Shown here piece by piece: positions 11,285-22,519 of a DNA stretch of 64,000 nucleotides. Origin of the DNA: Zygnema cylindricum (lineage: Eukaryota > Streptophyta > Zygnematophyceae > Zygnematales > Zygnemataceae). The translations under genes were made by a program, and so were the position numbers. Each line of letters begins with the position of its first letter. The stretch's first letter is position 1. The notes under the pieces are model-generated. The model was not told the DNA's origin, searched no databases, and saw only the letters and a list, made by a program, of their open reading frames with translations. Where the stretch lies: contig JBBHKE010001671.1 in the NCBI GenBank assembly GCA_037447655.1, positions 1-64,000 on the forward strand. The letters run 5' to 3'.

Positions 11285-11482
11285 TAATTCACCAGAACCT
11301 TAATAAACTTAAAAAAATATATAGTGTTATTAATTCTACTTCAGGTAAAATCCTAAAAAAATGGGGTCGCCGATACAGCGTTCATAATGCTAACAACGTT
11401 TCAATTTGTAGCAGCCAAAATGCTAACATACCGGTTTGCGCCAAAAGAAATCGGAACTAAGTGGGCCGATGATGCGACAGTA

Positions 11483-12005
11483 CACCGCGCATCGTTATTA
11501 GTGTCACGGTCACTAATTTGGGTTCTTAAAATTTTGATTTTTTTCCAAAAATAGTATACGTGATTTTAATTTTTCCTTGACGTTAATTGAGGTTCCGTAC
11601 AAATTAGCGTACTGAACGAAAGTACATTATATATAATAGTGTGGTGTACGGTCGATGTCAGACCGTACATAAGTTACCTTTTATTGAAAATTTTACAAAA
11701 ATGAATTAAATCGGACGCGTTCGATAGAACGTGCGCTAAACGATGGTCTGACATGTAAATAAGTCTGACATGTACGAATATTTAAATTTCACTACGGTGT
11801 ACGATTTTTATACTTTGTACGAATACATATAATAATGTATATAATCGTACAGAAAATTTTCCATTTTTGCTGTTCCAAATTAGCGTGAACACTGAAATTA
11901 GAATAAACCTATTTTTTTTTAATTTTCAAATTCTTAATTAGCGTCAATGACGGTATATTTACTTACACACTATTTAAACTTTGACACTAATAACGATGCG
12001 CGGTG
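11483..12005. mobile_element. TA-flanked MITE, right member of an inverted pair
   Basis: Ends are TA-CACCGCGCATCGTTATTAGTG and CGATGCGCGGTG-TA. It is about 523 bp and non-coding. With the copy at 10744-11284 it can form a long hairpin around a spacer at 11287-11480. Confidence 0.6.
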
Positions 12006-12052
12006 TACTGTACTGTACTTCTCACCACGTGGCGGAGGCTAATTTAGTATTT

Positions 12053-12525
12053 GGTGGTTTTGTGTATCGGTGAATTTCCTGTCGGCGATAAGTCCGATAA
12101 CCGATATATCGGCTATCGTTATCGGTAGGAGGAAAAAGTCGCCATCATGTACCTGACTCTGGCCGTACCCAATTTGTTTTCTTTTGTTTTTGAATCACCC
12201 AGCCGAATCCGGCCGGCCCCCAAAATTTGGCACCCAAATCCGTTCCGGATGCGCCACGGCTGGCCAGGTATGGATTCGGGTACCCAGTGTGACCTCTGGT
12301 AGGAGGTTGTACGATATATCATTTTCGCCAACTATCGGCACGATAATTACCAGTAGCCGATATACCCCGGGGGGGGAACAAATCTCTCCGCCGGGTACAG
12401 AAATTTAAGTACGAAATATGGGACCATATATATGAAGTACGGACCAATAAATATCGATTATCGGTAGGTCAAAAAAAGGTACATACACAGTTATCGATGA
12501 AAGGCTACCGATACACAACATCACA
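12053..12525. mobile_element. hAT-like non-autonomous element
   Basis: The left end (TGGTTTTGTGTATCGGTG) and the right end (ACCGATACACAACATCA) are inverted repeats of the family seen at 13731-14658. The interior contains repeated CGATATATCGG motifs typical of the group. Target duplications are not obvious. Confidence 0.5.
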
Positions 12526-13417
12526 GTATTACAATTTCGTCGTTACCATCACACTAAAGGTTTAAAGCACGCAATTACTGTTTCTCACCAACCTCAAATT
12601 ATGTACAAATGTCCGTACATTATAAGTATTGGATTTGCTATAAGTCCTAGTGCTTTCCGCATATATGATTTCCCTGAGAGTGAATTTGTGACAATTAGGA
12701 GAATTGTGAAACCTTAACATAAAGTCCACCTTGTGTAGTGGCTTTAATCATTTACCATAAGTTGACAACCAATAAGATAATCCTCATTGCTCCAAAACAA
12801 GGACAATTCTTATGTTTTGTTCATTTTCCAATAAAATCAATGCATGAGATTATCCTAATGGAAACAAAGGAATGTCGTTTTTATCTTGTAGGCTCTCAAC
12901 ACAGAAGGTTGGTCATACATATTAAATACAGTAAAGAAGCAAAAAATTAGAATTGTGACAAACTGTAGACAAATAATAAAAACTCTCTAATTATCACAAC
13001 AAACGGCAACAAACGGCAACCAACAAAACACAAAATATCATATAGCTCATATTGCCATAGACAAATATACAATTTCAGTATCATGCACCCCGATTTCTTA
13101 CTAAAGCTCAGTATTTTTTCTTATTTTTTTATTTTCCTTTTAAAAAAATGGTACAACTATATAATCTCCACACTACCCAAAACTTATATATGTCTTTGAG
13201 GCAGACGTACCTAAACTGACAAAAATGACCTCAAAAGGAGGCCAAAACACAGCTAGTGCCTCCTTGCTATTATATATATAATAAAATAAAATAAACTACA
13301 AAAAAAAACAACAAAAAAAACATCATAAATAGACCAAAAAGAAAGGCCATGGTGGCTTATCAGGGCCCTTATTTGCCAGGGCCCTGGATATGAACAACCT
13401 AAAATTTCTCTACTACG
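12526..13417. other. 3' flank of the kinase gene
   Basis: AT-rich, with A-rich runs at 13280-13325. No gene is visible. It should contain the 3' untranslated region of the minus-strand kinase gene. A GC hairpin (CAGGGCCC...GGGCCCTG) lies at 13357-13386, about 30 bp past the stop codon. Confidence 0.35.
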
Positions 13418-16400
13418 TCAGCCATAAATCCTCCCAATTATTTCCCCGGTCAAGTTATACATGAACAGGCATGGGATGGCCACATCCAAAATGGAGAGGT
13501 CCGGGTCGAGGGAATTGGCAAACCCGACAATAACACACACCGCCACTAAGAGAGAGGCGAAGGCGCTGTCCACCGTCACTTCGTGCTTGCGACACAGCCT
13601 CAATACCTGGAAACGACAACCACACCACACAGCACATCCACACTATTAGTGGTAACCTTAGAACATAGAAACAACATCAACACCGCACAGAATATCCACA
13701 CAATTAGTGGTAACCTTAGAACCTAAATACTAGTGTTGTGTATCGGTAAAAAATTTATCGCGATAACACCGATACCGATAGTTATCGGTTATCGAACGGT
13801 CAGAGGTACCGATATATCGGTCCGAGACCAACAAATTCCATATCGGTGATAACTTTAAAAATATATAGTACGCATACTATAGTACCTTATTGTATACTGT
13901 ATTATAATATATTGCGTGGCATGCCACGTATTCGAATCTGTTCCGTAACTATTTAACTGAAAGTTTTTACGGACAACACAGCACAGAAAACGCTGGCCAG
14001 TTAACTGAACAGAAATTTTACAGCAACGTACGGCATTGTACCGACAAACTGGTGAACATGGAACGGAAAAAGGACGGCGGACACAAAGTACAATGGACGC
14101 AAAACAACATTCTGCGCGCCGCCAGAATCGAACGGACAACTTGGAATGAGAAAACCGACGGCCAGCGTGAGCGCCGGCATCCCGGAATGGCTCTTTTGGC
14201 GGCTTACGCCAAAAAAGCCGACAAATAGACACGTGGCAGGTCTCCAGTGGATCCCAAGGAAAAAAGGGACAAAGCCATGGCGTCGGATGTGAAAGGTACA
14301 TCGTTTTATTGTATCCGTACCAAAATCGTACACACCTCATACCTTATGTGCTTGTACAACTGTACAATAACAGTGATCTGATTGGTAGACACCTCGGTAG
14401 ATAGGGGTTGTGAGTAGAGCGCGTCCGGGGAATAAGACGTACAGTTCAGTGTATTGGCCGTACATTTATGTGTACGGTCCGTACACATATCGCCGATAGT
14501 TATCGATATCGGTATTATCGCCAATAAAACCGATAAATATCGGGCATTTATCGGCGATAATACCGATAGCGATATATCGTACCAATATATCGATTATCGG
14601 GTACCCGAAAAAAGGTCCATATCGGTTATCGGCAAATCCTTACCGATACACAACACTACTAAATACAACGTCCAAACCACACACACCATCCACCCTTTTA
14701 GTGGTAGATTTAAAACTTAAAAAACCACTTCCACACCACACAGGACATCCACACAATTAGAGGTAACCTTAGTACCTGGTAATAGAAACCACACCATAAA
14801 TAACATCCACACTATTAGTGGAAGAGACAGTCCCTGGAAATAACTACAACACCCATAACATCCACACTGCTAGTGGTAATCTAGTACCTGGGAACAACAT
14901 CCACACTATTAGAGGAGCATCGTGAATCGTTACCGGCGTACATAACACTAATTCGGTGCCGTTTTTGTTTTTTTTTTTTTCTGCCCACTGACCACGACGC
15001 TAATTCTTGAAATGATTCAAGAATAGCTGGAACTGAATAAGAATTATAAAACTAATTCAAACTGCGTGCTACTAATTTCTTAAGTCTAATAACAATTCAT
15101 GGTGTAGACCGTGTGGATGCACATAGGTCTTTGTGGCTGAGCGGTTTCCACTGAGGTTGTACAATTGAGAAGCAAGAACAATAGGAAAAAGAGAAGGGAA
15201 AAGACACCTCACGTTCAAATGCGCAGAAACAATTGAAAACGATGTATACACGCGTAGAAACTCGAATAATACGCATATAGTATGGGGTGACCAGATGAAA
15301 TGTTTCCAATTGGTTTTGTACATGGGAACTAAGCTCAGACTGCAAGACTTTGTCTAAAAGAACAACATCATTTGACAAGCAATGAATACAGAAAATACTT
15401 AAAAGTTGTAAAAATGGGCCAAACGTTCCACCAAAGTCATAATAGCTTGCTCGTTATGAGCTACAGGGCAGATACAAATCATAATTCATAAACCAAAAAG
15501 ACAAAAAGATGTCAAAAATGGCATAGTGGAAAACAAAAAGGGGCAACCAGAGACAGCTCAGACATCGTCAGTTACCACACAATTTGACATGATTGCAATG
15601 ATGTGGCCGACCGTAACTGAAATGTAAGAAGTGAAAAAGTCATAAAGAAAAACTTCCCAGGTCCTTGTATATACGCTACTCACATCTTTAAGAACCGCGT
15701 TTAGATCGATGGGTCGTTCATGAAGTCGGCAGTCCCTCTCAAAAAGGGCTTTCATGTCTTCTCTGAGACTGCTGGGATTTCGACATCGCTGAGGTTGATC
15801 CCATGAAAACTTCAATAGATGATCAGTCTGCAATAAGCAAAACCACCAGTTACGTCTGCTCAACAAAAAGTAGGTGGAGGGAGAGGGAGAGGGAGAGGAC
15901 CGTGTATGGCTATAATTAAAGGAATTATTATTGTTAAAACAAAATAGTCTTAATTAAGACTGACATGGACAATGTCTGGCCCCTTGTACAATCAATGTTA
16001 TAAATAAATACTTTATGGTCAAAGGTCAAAACAAAAAACGACACCGTATTGGTGTTATTTCTTCATGGAATGCTTCAAAATTCTTACAGCAAGCTGTATC
16101 TCAAGAAGTAATATACACCAAAAACTTTGTCCCATATTCTGGTCCATCCTACCACGCTATGAGAAAAAAATTGGACGTACTTTTCAGCTTGAGGAATAAA
16201 AAGTCCAGTTTGAAGGATTTGGCAATTTTTTCCTGACCAACCTGTTTAATGTGACGCTTCACACTATATTCATCAGTATATACTATTTGAGAAAAGAATA
16301 TACATCTGAAATTCAATGTTAACTAAAAAAAAATCCCTTTTAAAAACGATGTCATCTCTTCACAGATAGCCAGTATCCAGAATGATGAGTTTCTAACAAG

Positions 16401-19400
16401 TAACTCAAATCATCTTTAAATGAACCATTCCTGCTGAAGACTAAAGACAACTTGCTGAAAGATGAATGGGAAACGCTATATTATTGTAATAACCGCTTAT
16501 TGCCCAGAAAATTTTGAAAGGAATATTGCAATTAGATCCAGTATTACCGCTTTTCACAGACGATGATTATATTGTACAATAAAAAGTGATGTTAACCCTT
16601 TCACATACAGCTGGCAGCCATAAAAACAACCCAACCAGTATCTGCCAATATCATCCTATATCATCTTTCCTCTCACTTTCCCTTCCTCTCCTCCCTAGCC
16701 AGCTTGACAATACTTTGCCCCTCTCTTTCACGCCTCCCTCTCCCCTCTCGCTTTCGCGCCTCCCTCTCCCCCCTCTCTCTTTCCCGTTCCCTTCTCCCTA
16801 CCCAGTTCGAGAACACATACCGCCCTCGCCCCGTCGCCCTTTCCCACCATCATCATAAAAGAGAGGAAGTGGAATCGCACAGGAGGGGCAAGCTCCTCTG
16901 AGAGCCCGAAGTCCAAAACAATCAACTGAACCCTCTCACTCTCCCTCCCTCCCAATTCTGCAAAACAAGAAAGCATGTCGCCACACGACCCGTCATCTCC
17001 ATGGATCCACAATAATTATCATTTTCTATCCAAAGCCAGACTTAAGTATCATTTCAAGTTTACTTCAAAGCCACACTACTAATCGATTTACATCCAATTC
17101 AAAACTACAATAATCATTATTTTACAGAGAATTGAAACGGCACTAAATATCATTTTATGCTCAATTCAAGGCCGCTGCTAATTATTAGTTCTCATTCAAT
17201 CAAAACCGGCACAAAGAAACATACAACCTGATTGGCCTCATGGGAGACAGATAGAGAGAGGAAAGATGGGAAACGGAGGAAACTACAACAGACTGCTATA
17301 CTAATCCCTTTTCAAAAACTGAGATAGACAGGGTAGGGAGAGAGGAACTGACCGGCCATTCTTGCCAACATGTTTCCGGGATGGAGGTCAGTGTGCACAA
17401 AATTGTCACGTAGGAGCATTTTGAGGTATGTGTCGAGACCTATAGCTGCAATCTGCGATCAGCCATAGCTTTTCACCCTCAAATTTTGCCCTCTCCTTAC
17501 AGATTCTCTCCCTCTCCTCTTGCTTACTGGCCTTGTTATGGAACTTTCTCCTCAACTTTTGCCATCTCCTTACAGACTCCTCCCTCTCCTCTTGCTCTCT
17601 AACAATCTTACGAGCCTTCTCCCTCAACTTTTGCTCTCATCCTTACAGACTCCTCCTTCCTATCATTACTATGCAGGCTGGACAGTCTATGCAGGCTGGA
17701 CAGTCGTAGCTCTTGGCATTTTCAAAAAAACTTTCATCAAAAATGTTTTTTTGTGAATGCTTAGAAGGGAATAACAGTGAAGGGCAATTTGGGATTTTAA
17801 GTGCCACCTGTGTATTAAGAGTTGTCCGGGTCCTTAGAAATTGATGAAGAGGAGCACCTGCTTCAAAGCTCTCAACAATGACACCCTCGGAAACCTGAAG
17901 AGTCAACAGATAGAAGAACGCCCGTTACTGTCAACTGGTTCCGTTTCTTTATCAAAACTATGTAATCAAAAGCAAAAGTCGCAAATGAGCCTCGTCACAA
18001 TAGTTCATGCCAAGAATAGAAACCATAAAATATGGTCCAAAACAACACAAAAAAGAGATGCAAAAATGGAAAAGGTGCCTTGATGAGCCTTACAAGATGT
18101 GGGACTAGTTGTGGAAAAACCACAGTCTCCTTCAAACCCTCAAAATTCCGTTGAAATCGAGCCAAGTTATGCGCATCCACTCGAAGGTCTGCCTGTTCCC
18201 CAAACCCTAAAACAAGCGTCAGAGCAAACCCAAATATCAAAAACAAAAACAACGAAAAAAAGGACAAAAAATGTCGATTTCCTCATAAAAATTCCCTTTG
18301 ACATCTACGCCACAGCATTGTAATATAGAACACACAAATCACATTCCTCACTTGTGCAGTCATTGTGTGGGAAAACTGGTCCACACTCTGACGCAAGTTA
18401 AGCCATCGAAAGGAAGGAAGTCGCTGCGCCAGGTCAGCAATTGCGCCCATAATTTGAAAATCCTGGAAAATACGGAGCGCCACATCTGGATGTCGCACCT
18501 ACAAACCCGGCCACACTAAATAAGTATTGTTTGCCTCCCCTCAAATGTAAACATAGTGAGTGACATTTGACTCGCCTCAAATCTAAACATAGTGAGCGAC
18601 CACTACACTGCCCATCACTATTAACATTCGCCACATGTGGATGTCACACCTACAAACCCGGCCACACTAAATAAGTTTTGTTTGCCTGGCCTCAAATGTA
18701 AACATAGTGAGGGACAACTACGCTGCCCATCGCTATTAACATTCATAACACTAATTTGTTCGTGACTTTCTTTTGTCAAAGATCATAAAATAGTGTTAAG
18801 AGTGTGAATTTAAGGGAGTGGACTGAAATCGACCTCGTGTCCCTACCCTAAACTAGTATTACTGAAACTACTGAAACTAATTTCGCTTTAATACTAGTAA
18901 TTCTCTTACACTATTAGCGATGTGTACTTCCAGATGTGCTGTGGACGGGCCACTGCTCCCCACTATACCACTCATCATTAGTGAGGATTTTTTGTGTCAA
19001 CAAGTTTATGATTTTGTTCAAACTGGTAATCCACACTGTAGTCAGTACCGGTCCTGCGCTTCCTATTAACCCATATTTTGGACTACAGACTGGTGTAAAA
19101 CATAAGTTGACAGTGTGTAAAGAAATCTTTTAAGGTTGGTTACAGGTGCCTTAAAAGTGGATAAATCGGGGGTTAGTCTTTAATATCTGTTTTCATTTTC
19201 TGATTAATTACCTGTACATGAGCCAGCGAGAGGTATACTGGTGAGTAAACACGAGTGAAAACAAATATTTAAAAAGCTCTATTGTATTACTCAATGGTGG
19301 ACACAGAGTCCTGTCAGAATGGAGAAACCCTATCATACAGGGACCGCTACTGCATTCCAAATAATAAACTTGTACAAAACTCAATTCTTAAAGACAAAAC

Positions 19401-22400
19401 TTTCAGACAAAGAAGTGGTAGCAGCACCTTGACAGCAACCTGTGAAGGGAGACCCTCTCCCACCTCCCTCAGATTTGCTCTATGAATCTGTATTCCAGTA
19501 CAGCCAAGCATTGAAAAAAGGTGTCAGGTGTATCAATCAGTTGTGAATTAGTCGTAAATCAGCACCATTTTTATGGCTTGCTTTTAAGAGATGAAGCTAC
19601 TGCAAGAACTTTTGTAAGAGTTTTTGTAGGAGTTTTAGTAAGAGTTTTTGTTGGAGTTTTTCTAAGAGTTTGCAAAAAAAAAAAAAAAAAAGAGAGGAAG
19701 AGAGGAAGGGGAAGAGAGGAGGAGGAACCTGTGCAACGCTTCCGGAAGCTGCTGGAGTGGCATCAAACTCCACAAACAAATCCTCAACTGTACGACCGAA
19801 GCTTTCCTGGATGGCTTTTCGAGTATAACTGTAACTGTGTCTTGGAGCTTGGTCATGGAGCCTCCCAAGGTAAATACACATGTCCTCTGAAAAGAGGTCT
19901 TCCCTGGTTGCAGACCACTGCCATGAATAAAAACTCCCATGCACGAAGAAATCAAGGAATTGAAAAAAAAAAAAAAAACAAGAAAAACAAACAAACTGAG
20001 CAGGAATTCCTAGTCATTACAGGTAAGCTTGTGATGCCGATATAAGAGCTTACTGGGACTTTGAGCATCTTTGTCAAGTGAAGATGTGGATTCATAAGTT
20101 GAGAAGTCAAGGGGTTGTGTCAGGTTAATCTAAATTAAAGTCAGTTCATGAGGATTTGTTGAAGCAATTGAAAATTGAGGCATAAGACTTTGGCAATGTT
20201 ATCAACGATCCAGATGGAGGGAACTTGTACAAGTGTATTTTACAGATTCTATGGTGGAGACTACCCTGGACTGTGTGCCTGTTAAATAAAAGGTTTTACC
20301 GCAGAAGCCACAGTATCTGCGGTAAAAAACAAAAACGTTTTTGGCACAAGTTTCCTGTATTGCAAGAGCAGTGGAAGGAAGGAAGGAGTCATGTTCGTAA
20401 CATGACGCTGGATTATGATAGATAAGTTGGGCTAAGCTATTTTCAGTAAAATCGAAGTCCATATTTCCCTAATCCATCTGACCTCGACCAATGAGAGTAC
20501 ACCTTGAATGACTATTAGCGCAGAGAAATATATAACATGGTGTTTACTTTAATGTTATTAAAACGTGGACAATTTTCTTCACTTACTCAATTGCCGTTAA
20601 GAAAAATCTAGTATTACCAACGCCATTTTATAATCAGTGGCAAAAAACAAACCGGCACCGAATTAGTGCTATTAAAGATTCGGTGTGGCGATGACATGTC
20701 ATGTGAAATCAAGTGCTTTAAAACGAATGAAATGTCCTCCAATATCCCACAGAAGAAACACACAATATTTTAGTCATTTAATGCTTTAATGAATAACCAG
20801 GAAATGGAAAAGTAAAATCTTTGAAAATAATAAACAATAGAATTAAACTGCAACCGCTGACAGCACCAGCCGGCATAGGAGTCCAAACATATGTCATAAA
20901 TTTTAGTGCATAGCCACTCACTTCTTAAGTGTCTGAAACTTTACCAAAAGCCGCTTTCACACATATGAATCGACACAGCTGCATATTGTAGCATATGAGC
21001 AGCCCACCAAATGGTAAAACTACTTCTTATGCACAGAAAATGCAAATGCCGACATTATTATTATTACACAATTGTTTCTTGTTCAAGAACAAATACGGCA
21101 CACATGACAGGATTTTTAGTATAAACATCAGCCAAATGCAACACCTACATGGACCTCGACAGTTGGTGATTGAAAAAGTTATGTCAGATTTCTTCATGCA
21201 TATGCTTTTACATCAGTGTACTCTGTATCATTTTATAGGCCATATCAGCAAAAAATTGGCAAAGAAACGGATTCAGTGTATTTTCCTACGAAGATACAAC
21301 ACTACACCGTGAATCGCCACTAACGTTAATTACACTAATTAGGTGCCGGTTTTTCCTTGGCGTTAATAATACCAGTTATCTTAAAGACTGAAATAATCCC
21401 CACACTACAAAGCCCTTAACGCTAACAGCAATTCACAGTGTACTAAACATACTCCAACAACTTAAGGCGATAAAAAAAGCTAACTTATTTTTGAAACTGC
21501 AGAAACCGTAACTAAAGTTGAAGGCAGTGGAGATTTAAGAAATTCACCTGTCCCCACTTGATAAAAGCTGCGCCACACTGCTCCAACGAAAAACGGAGAA
21601 GCCACCATAGTGTACTCCTCAATTTGGACTCCAATGTTCTCCCCATCACCGTAGATAACCAATATATCAAGGGTCCAAACACTATTAAGGGAAAAAACAC
21701 GAAAGCCAGAAAGCAAGCACGCAAAAAAAGGGAGATCTTTTGCTGAAAACCCTTCCACCCACTGTGAATTTCTCCTAAACCCATCAAATAGTCTCCACCA
21801 TTCCTACTTCCCAATCCACCTTCCTCTCCTTCCGCATCAACTCCCGACACTCCCTCCTCCCTCTCCACCTCCTCGACGGCTACCGTTGGTACCGTTTCTG
21901 TACTATCAAGAGACCGACTAGGTCTTTCACTTCCGCTGTCCTCCGAAGGCTCTGAATAACTTCTAATACTTGTTCCCAAGGACCAGTCCAAATCCTCTTC
22001 CAGACCTCCCGGTTGTGTGACACCTGTCCCTGCAACTAGGTTATCTGCTTGAATGACGAGCTCCGTTGCCGTTCTCCAACAAATCCTATTTCTACTCCTC
22101 CTCTCGACGGGTTGTGATTCTAAAACCGGAAGGCTAGACACTTCACTATCTGCCGATCTATTTGTGGCGGCCGTCCCATATAGACTATTAAAAAACTGTT
22201 TGAAAATTGTCAAAAACTGCGTTGTTACTCCACGTTCAAATCGTCTGGTGTTCGCTTGTGACCTATTCTCATCAGATTGTTGTGGCTCCCTCGTTTCCCT
22301 ATCAGACTGATAAAAATGCCGTTGCCGAGACTCTCTGGAGCTCAGAACTACACTGAAAGGAAGCTGAATGCTGGCCTGAAGATAGAGAAGAGAATGAGGT

Positions 22401-22498
22401 AAGGACAAGAAAGATTGACATATATCTTCTTCCCGATGCCTTTTTAATGGGCTAATAATACGACCAAAGTGAAACGAAGTTGCAGAGTGGATCGCCAT
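13418..22498 (-). CDS. ABC1/UbiB-family atypical kinase, ABC1K10/ADCK2 type
   Basis: Ten coding exons give 700 aa: 22498-21548, 19917-19729, 19487-19428, 18498-18352, 18192-18094, 17894-17808, 17452-17353, 16957-16821, 15827-15684 and 13606-13418. All junctions are in phase. Exon 1 (317 codons) holds a presequence-like start, a Ser/Glu-rich linker, a hydrophobic segment at about residues 257-285 and the family hallmark FIKWGQ. Next come the Ala-rich loop (AASGSVAQ), the nucleotide-binding lysine (QVAVK, about 400), the catalytic loop HTDLHPGN (531-538) and the metal-binding LDFG (Asp about 560). This order and the NSLDP near the C-terminus match human ADCK2 and plant ABC1K10. Such kinases support coenzyme Q or lipid metabolism, here probably in mitochondria. 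The true substrate is unknown. Introns are swollen with MITEs and duplicated splice sites. Confidence 0.88.
13607..14920. repeat. Intronic minisatellite with copies of a 3' splice site
   Basis: Diverged units of roughly 55-70 bp carry CATCCACACTATTAGTGGTAACC and an ACCTGG core. They begin at the last kinase exon acceptor (13607) and extend to about 14920, interrupted by the hAT-like element. On the transcribed strand ACCTGG reads CCAGGT, the actual acceptor junction, so several units (near 14777, 14834 and 14890) carry acceptor look-alikes. Confidence 0.65.
13731..14658. mobile_element. hAT-like non-autonomous element in the last kinase intron
   Basis: Terminal inverted repeats are TAGTGTTGTGTATCGGTA and TACCGATACACAACACTA. 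Perfect 8-bp duplications CTAAATAC flank it (13723-13730 and 14659-14666). The TAGTG start and 8-bp duplication are hallmarks of hAT transposons. The 928-bp interior has subterminal CGATA/TATCG repeats. A 161-codon minus-strand open frame lacks any transposase motif I recognise. Confidence 0.85.
14925..15107. mobile_element. Degenerate short MITE in a kinase intron
   Basis: A diverged CATCGTGAATCGTTACC start and an AACAATTCATGGTGTAG end form imperfect inverted repeats of the CACCG family, about 180 bp apart. Confidence 0.4.
18480..18745. repeat. 150-bp tandem duplication spanning a kinase splice acceptor
   Basis: The sequence from about 18480 (the first 20 nt of exon 4 plus its acceptor and upstream intron) is repeated from about 18630 with few changes. 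Shared stretches include CCTACAAACCCGGCCACACT and CTCAAATGTAAACATAGTGA. The second copy keeps an intact-looking acceptor (TTTGTAG) followed by the exon-like start, so a decoy 3' splice site lies 150 nt upstream of the real one in the direction of transcription. Confidence 0.75.
18718..18928. mobile_element. Short MITE in a kinase intron
   Basis: Ends CTACGCTGCCCATCGCTATTAAC and ACTATTAGCGATGTGTAC form imperfect inverted repeats related to the CACCGCCCATCG subfamily, also seen at 32209 and 56222. Confidence 0.45.
20499..20690. mobile_element. Short MITE in the first kinase intron
   Basis: Starts GTACACCTTGAATGACTATTAGCG and ends GTGCTATTAAAGATTCGGTGTGG; an internally shortened CACCG-family element. 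Confidence 0.45.
21303..21444. mobile_element. Short MITE in the first kinase intron
   Basis: Ends CTACACCGTGAATCGCCACTAACG and AACAGCAATTCACAGTGTAC are inverted repeats about 140 bp apart, an internal deletion derivative of the CACCG family. Confidence 0.5.
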
Positions 22499-22519
22499 GA
22501 GAGGCTCCAGCGCAGCAGG

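Noticed and set aside
13357-13386. Bacterial-type terminator hairpin after the kinase stop
   Set aside because: The CAGGGCCC inverted repeat is real, but intrinsic terminators do not apply to polymerase II genes and no T-tract follows in the right direction.
13855-14340. 161-codon minus-strand frame
   Set aside because: It lies wholly inside the 928-bp hAT-like element and shows no transposase motif.
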